From positions 1 through 7,929 of the forward strand of contig JAFGWD010000265.1 in the NCBI GenBank assembly GCA_016937315.1: a stretch of DNA of 7,929 bases, written 5' to 3'. The stretch comes from Rhodospirillaceae bacterium. Lineage in GTDB: Bacteria > Pseudomonadota > Alphaproteobacteria > Rhodospirillales > Rhodospirillaceae. Below the pieces are notes generated by a model. The model was not told where the DNA came from, made no database searches, and was given only the letters and a program-made list of their open reading frames with translations. This document shows positions 5,409 to 7,929 of the stretch, one piece after another (position 1 is the stretch's first letter; the number at the start of each line of letters is the position of its first letter). A program made the position numbers and the translations under genes.

Positions 5409-6833
5409 TCATATGTGAATGGCACGTTTCCCCACATCCATGGCCGCTTCCTTCACGGCCTCGGATAGTGACGGATGCGCGTGACAGGTCCGTGCGATAT
5501 CCTCGGCGGAGGCACCGAACTCCATAGCCATCGCCACTTCGGCAATCAACTCACCCGCGCCAGGGCCAATCAAATGTGCCCCCAACACGCGGTCCGTCCG
5601 CTTGTCCGCCAGAACTTTCACAAAACCCAAAGACTCCCCGTTGGCCTTGGCCCGCGAATTCGCCATGAAGGGGAATTTTCCGACGGAATACACAATGCCC
5701 TCGTCCTTCAACTCGCGTTCGGTTTTACCAACCGAAGCGACTTCAGGATGGGTATAGACCACTGACGGGATTACCGCGTGGTTCACATGACCGGCCTGTC
5801 CGGCCAGAGTTTCCGCCACCGCAACGCCTTCTTCCTCGGCCTTATGGGCCAGCATCAAGCCCCCCACTACGTCGCCAAGGGCATACACCCCGGCCACGTT
5901 GGTCCGTCCATGGGCGTCCACCGGGATAAAGCCACGATCGGAAACCGCAACCCCCGCAGCCTCCAGCCCCAAACCTTCCGTGTAAGGACGGCGGCCAATC
6001 GCCACCAACACCACATCGGCAGAAATTTCCGCCGCGTCGCCACCCTTGACCGGCTCAACCTTCACCGTGCAACCGCTCTTGCCTTTGGCCACCGCAGCAA
6101 CCTTGTGCCCCAGCTTAAAAGACATCCCCTGACGTTCCAGAATGCGCTGCATTTGCTTGGACACGTCATCGTCAAACGGCGGCAGGATTTTGTCCAAGAA
6201 TTCGACCACAGTGACTTCAGCACCAAGACGCGCCCACACCGAACCCAATTCAAGGCCAATCACCCCAGCCCCAATCACCACCATGGTTTTCGGAACCTTG
6301 GGCAACGCCAGTGCACCGGTCGAAGACACAATGGCGGTTTCATCGACCTCCACACCCGGCAACGGCGCCGACACCGAGCCGGTGGCGATCACAACATTTT
6401 TCGCCGTCAACTGCATCACCCCGTCGGCCCCATCGACATCAATCGTCGTGGCCCCGGTAAGCTTCGCGGTCCCTTTGATGTAGGTGACCTTGTTCTTTTT
6501 GAACAAGAATTCCACGCCTTTGGTGAAATCACCAACAACCTTGTCCTTACGCAGCATCATTGCAGGCAGGTCCAGTTCGACGCCTGAGACCTTAACACCA
6601 TGCTCGGCAAGGCCTTCCTTCACGGTGTGATAATGATGCGACGACTGCAACAAGACCTTTGACGGGATACACCCGACGTTCAGACATGTCCCGCCCAAAG
6701 CGCCGCGTTTTTCCACACACGCCACGGTCAGCCCCAACTGCGCCGCACGAATCGCACAGACATAACCGCCGGGGCCACCACCAATCACCACCACATCATA
6801 TGCGGCTGCCATGTCTTTGGTTTCCTTTGCCAT
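5409..6833 (-). CDS. lpd: Dihydrolipoyl dehydrogenase (E3)
   Basis: This cytoplasmic flavoprotein reoxidises the dihydrolipoyl arm of E2 and passes electrons through FAD to NAD+. It has 474 residues, slightly above the usual length of about 465. The FAD-binding GGGPGGY lies at 18-24. The redox disulfide C50/C55 is in GGTCLNVGCIPSK, and the NAD-binding GAGVIGLELG is at 188-197. The second FAD motif YALGDV is at 317-322. The C-terminal dimerisation domain carries the catalytic pair H453 and E458 (HAHPSLSE). All are intact. It lies 4 nt after the sucB stop on the same strand, so it most likely serves the 2-oxoglutarate dehydrogenase complex, and possibly other lipoyl complexes. Two starts are possible. 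ATG 6833 has GGGGG 9 nt upstream. ATG 6812 gives MAAAYDVVVIGGG, which looks like a typical family N-terminus, with AAAGGA about 10 nt upstream and a product of 467 residues. Confidence 0.96.
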   Translation of the reverse strand: MAKETKDMAAAYDVVVIGGGPGGYVCAIRAAQLGLTVACVEKRGALGGTCLNVGCIPSKVLLQSSHHYHTVKEGLAEHGVKVSGVELDLPAMMLRKDKVVGDFTKGVEFLFKKNKVTYIKGTAKLTGATTIDVDGADGVMQLTAKNVVIATGSVSAPLPGVEVDETAIVSSTGALALPKVPKTMVVIGAGVIGLELGSVWARLGAEVTVVEFLDKILPPFDDDVSKQMQRILERQGMSFKLGHKVAAVAKGKSGCTVKVEPVKGGDAAEISADVVLVAIGRRPYTEGLGLEAAGVAVSDRGFIPVDAHGRTNVAGVYALGDVVGGLMLAHKAEEEGVAVAETLAGQAGHVNHAVIPSVVYTHPEVASVGKTERELKDEGIVYSVGKFPFMANSRAKANGESLGFVKVLADKRTDRVLGAHLIGPGAGELIAEVAMAMEFGASAEDIARTCHAHPSLSEAVKEAAMDVGKRAIHI

Positions 6834-6837
6834 CGCC

Positions 6838-7929
6838 TTAAACCCCCAGAACCAAACGCGCCGGGTCTTCCAAGGCTTCCTTAACCTTGACCAGGAAGGT
6901 CACTGCCTCACCACCGTCAATGATGCGGTGATCGTAAGACAGCGCCAGATACATCATCGGCCGCGCCTGAATCGATCCATCAGGCATCACTATGGCACGC
7001 TGGATGGTTTTGTGCATGCCCAGGATGCCAGATTGCGGCGGGTTCAGAATCGGCGTTGACATCAAAGATCCATAAACACCGCCATTGGAAACCGTAAAGG
7101 TCCCGCCGGTCATATCTTCCATGGTCATTTTGCCTTCACGGGCCTTTTTGCCGTAACCCGCGATTTCTTTTTCAATCTGTGCGAAGGACTTCACATCACA
7201 ATCACGCACCACAGGAACCACCAGTCCTTGAGGTGTACCGACCGCGACCCCGATGTCATAATAGTTCTTAAAGATGATCTCATCGCCAGAGATCTCGGCA
7301 TTAACGGCCGGAATATCCTTCAACGCAGCAACGCACGCCTTAATAAAGAACGACATGAACCCTAACCGAGTCCCGTGTTTCTTTTCGAAGGCGTCCTTGT
7401 ACTGTTGGCGCATATCCAGAATCGCCGTCATGTCCACCTCGTTAAAAGTGGTCAGGATTGCGGCAGTATTCTGGGCCCCTTTCAAACGTTCGGCGACCCG
7501 GCGACGCAAGCGGGTCATTTTAACGCGCTCCTCACGCGGATCAAGACGTGCCGGAACTGCCATGGCAGGAGCCGGAGAAACCGACAACGGCTGTGCCGCA
7601 GCCGCACCGGCCATCATCCGTGTTCGACCGTCCAGGACGTTGATAACATCTTCCTTGGTCAAACGCCCCCCCTTGCCCGAGGCCGGGATAATGGCCGGAT
7701 CCAACCCATTTTCTATGACCAACTTCCGCACCGCCGGGGCGAGGTCATCACCCTGCGACGAAGCCACGGATGCCGGAGCCGAAACAGGTGCCGCAGAGGC
7801 TACGGGAGCCGATGCTGCCGGTGCTACCGGTGTCACAGCGGGTTGTGCCCCCGCATCGCCCAACCGCGCCAGCAAGGCACCCACCTCAACTTCGGCCCCT
7901 TCTTCTGCCACGATTTCGGTCAGAGTCCC
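6838..7929 (-). CDS. sucB: Dihydrolipoyllysine-residue succinyltransferase, E2 of 2-oxoglutarate dehydrogenase (5' end outside window)
   Basis: This E2 transfers the succinyl group from the lipoyl arm to CoA and forms the core of the 2-oxoglutarate dehydrogenase complex in the TCA cycle. The reading frame is open to the window edge, so the gene is partial; 363 residues are visible. They start inside the end of the lipoyl domain (GTLTEIVAEEGAEV); the lipoylated lysine itself is outside. An Ala/Pro-rich flexible linker follows (about 26-62 of the visible part). Next comes the small E3/E1-binding domain (about 63-99, with LAPAVRKLVIENGLDP), a second Ala/Pro linker, then the catalytic domain from about 130. 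The catalytic motif SYDHRIIDGGEAV has H334 (codon 6928-6930) and D338. The sequences FTVSNGGVYGSLMSTPILNPPQSGILGMH and the RLVLGV end fit SucB rather than the pyruvate dehydrogenase E2, because they resemble E. coli SucB closely. The lpd gene follows 4 nt downstream, and sucA would be expected just outside the window. Confidence 0.93.
   Translation of the reverse strand, partial: GTLTEIVAEEGAEVEVGALLARLGDAGAQPAVTPVAPAASAPVASAAPVSAPASVASSQGDDLAPAVRKLVIENGLDPAIIPASGKGGRLTKEDVINVLDGRTRMMAGAAAAQPLSVSPAPAMAVPARLDPREERVKMTRLRRRVAERLKGAQNTAAILTTFNEVDMTAILDMRQQYKDAFEKKHGTRLGFMSFFIKACVAALKDIPAVNAEISGDEIIFKNYYDIGVAVGTPQGLVVPVVRDCDVKSFAQIEKEIAGYGKKAREGKMTMEDMTGGTFTVSNGGVYGSLMSTPILNPPQSGILGMHKTIQRAIVMPDGSIQARPMMYLALSYDHRIIDGGEAVTFLVKVKEALEDPARLVLGV

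Noticed and set aside
5778..6587. Plus-strand open frame of 269 codons opposite lpd
   Set aside because: It is an antisense shadow of intact lpd with low-complexity His/Arg-rich product and no domain signature.

Overview
The window looks like chromosomal DNA of a free-living alphaproteobacterium, probably of the Rhodospirillales or a related group. This is an inference from three things: the sucB-lpd gene order, the style of the proteins, and a cytosolic chemoreceptor-like protein with a C-terminal sensor domain, which I recall from that group. Base composition is moderately GC-rich in the genes and clearly AT-rich in the one long intergenic region. No mobile element, CRISPR array, tRNA or rRNA was seen.

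Layout. (1) Positions 79-3842, minus strand: a tight three-gene unit, read right to left. It holds trkH (Trk-type potassium channel subunit), a short KdpD-type sensor kinase and a KdpE-type response regulator. The gaps are 36 nt and a stop/start overlap. No kdpFABC gene lies in the window, so this KdpDE-like pair is linked to a Trk transporter instead. (2) Positions 3843-4226: a 384-nt divergent intergenic region. Upstream of the plus-strand gene it carries a near-consensus NtrC-type enhancer (4015-4031), an IHF-like site (4092-4104) and a sigma-54 -24/-12 element (4124-4139), in the classical order and spacing. On the trkH side there is a separate inverted repeat (3906-3927). (3) Positions 4227-5330, plus strand: a soluble MCP-like protein of 367 residues. 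It has only the chemoreceptor hairpin tip at its N-terminus, followed by a Cache/PDC-like sensory region. (4) Positions 5371-5405: a hairpin flanked by T-runs on both strands, serving as terminator between convergent genes. (5) Positions 5409-7929, minus strand: sucB (E2 of 2-oxoglutarate dehydrogenase, 5' end cut by the window edge) followed by lpd (E3), the end of a sucAB-lpd type TCA-cycle operon.

How the parts work together. SucB and Lpd are two of the three components of the 2-oxoglutarate dehydrogenase complex. TrkH, the sensor kinase and the regulator form a plausible self-contained potassium sensing and uptake unit. The MCP-like gene appears to be controlled by nitrogen status through NtrC and sigma-54. 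The most unusual points are this promoter in front of a minimal, TM-less chemoreceptor-like protein, and the pairing of trkH with a KdpD that lacks its N-terminal half.
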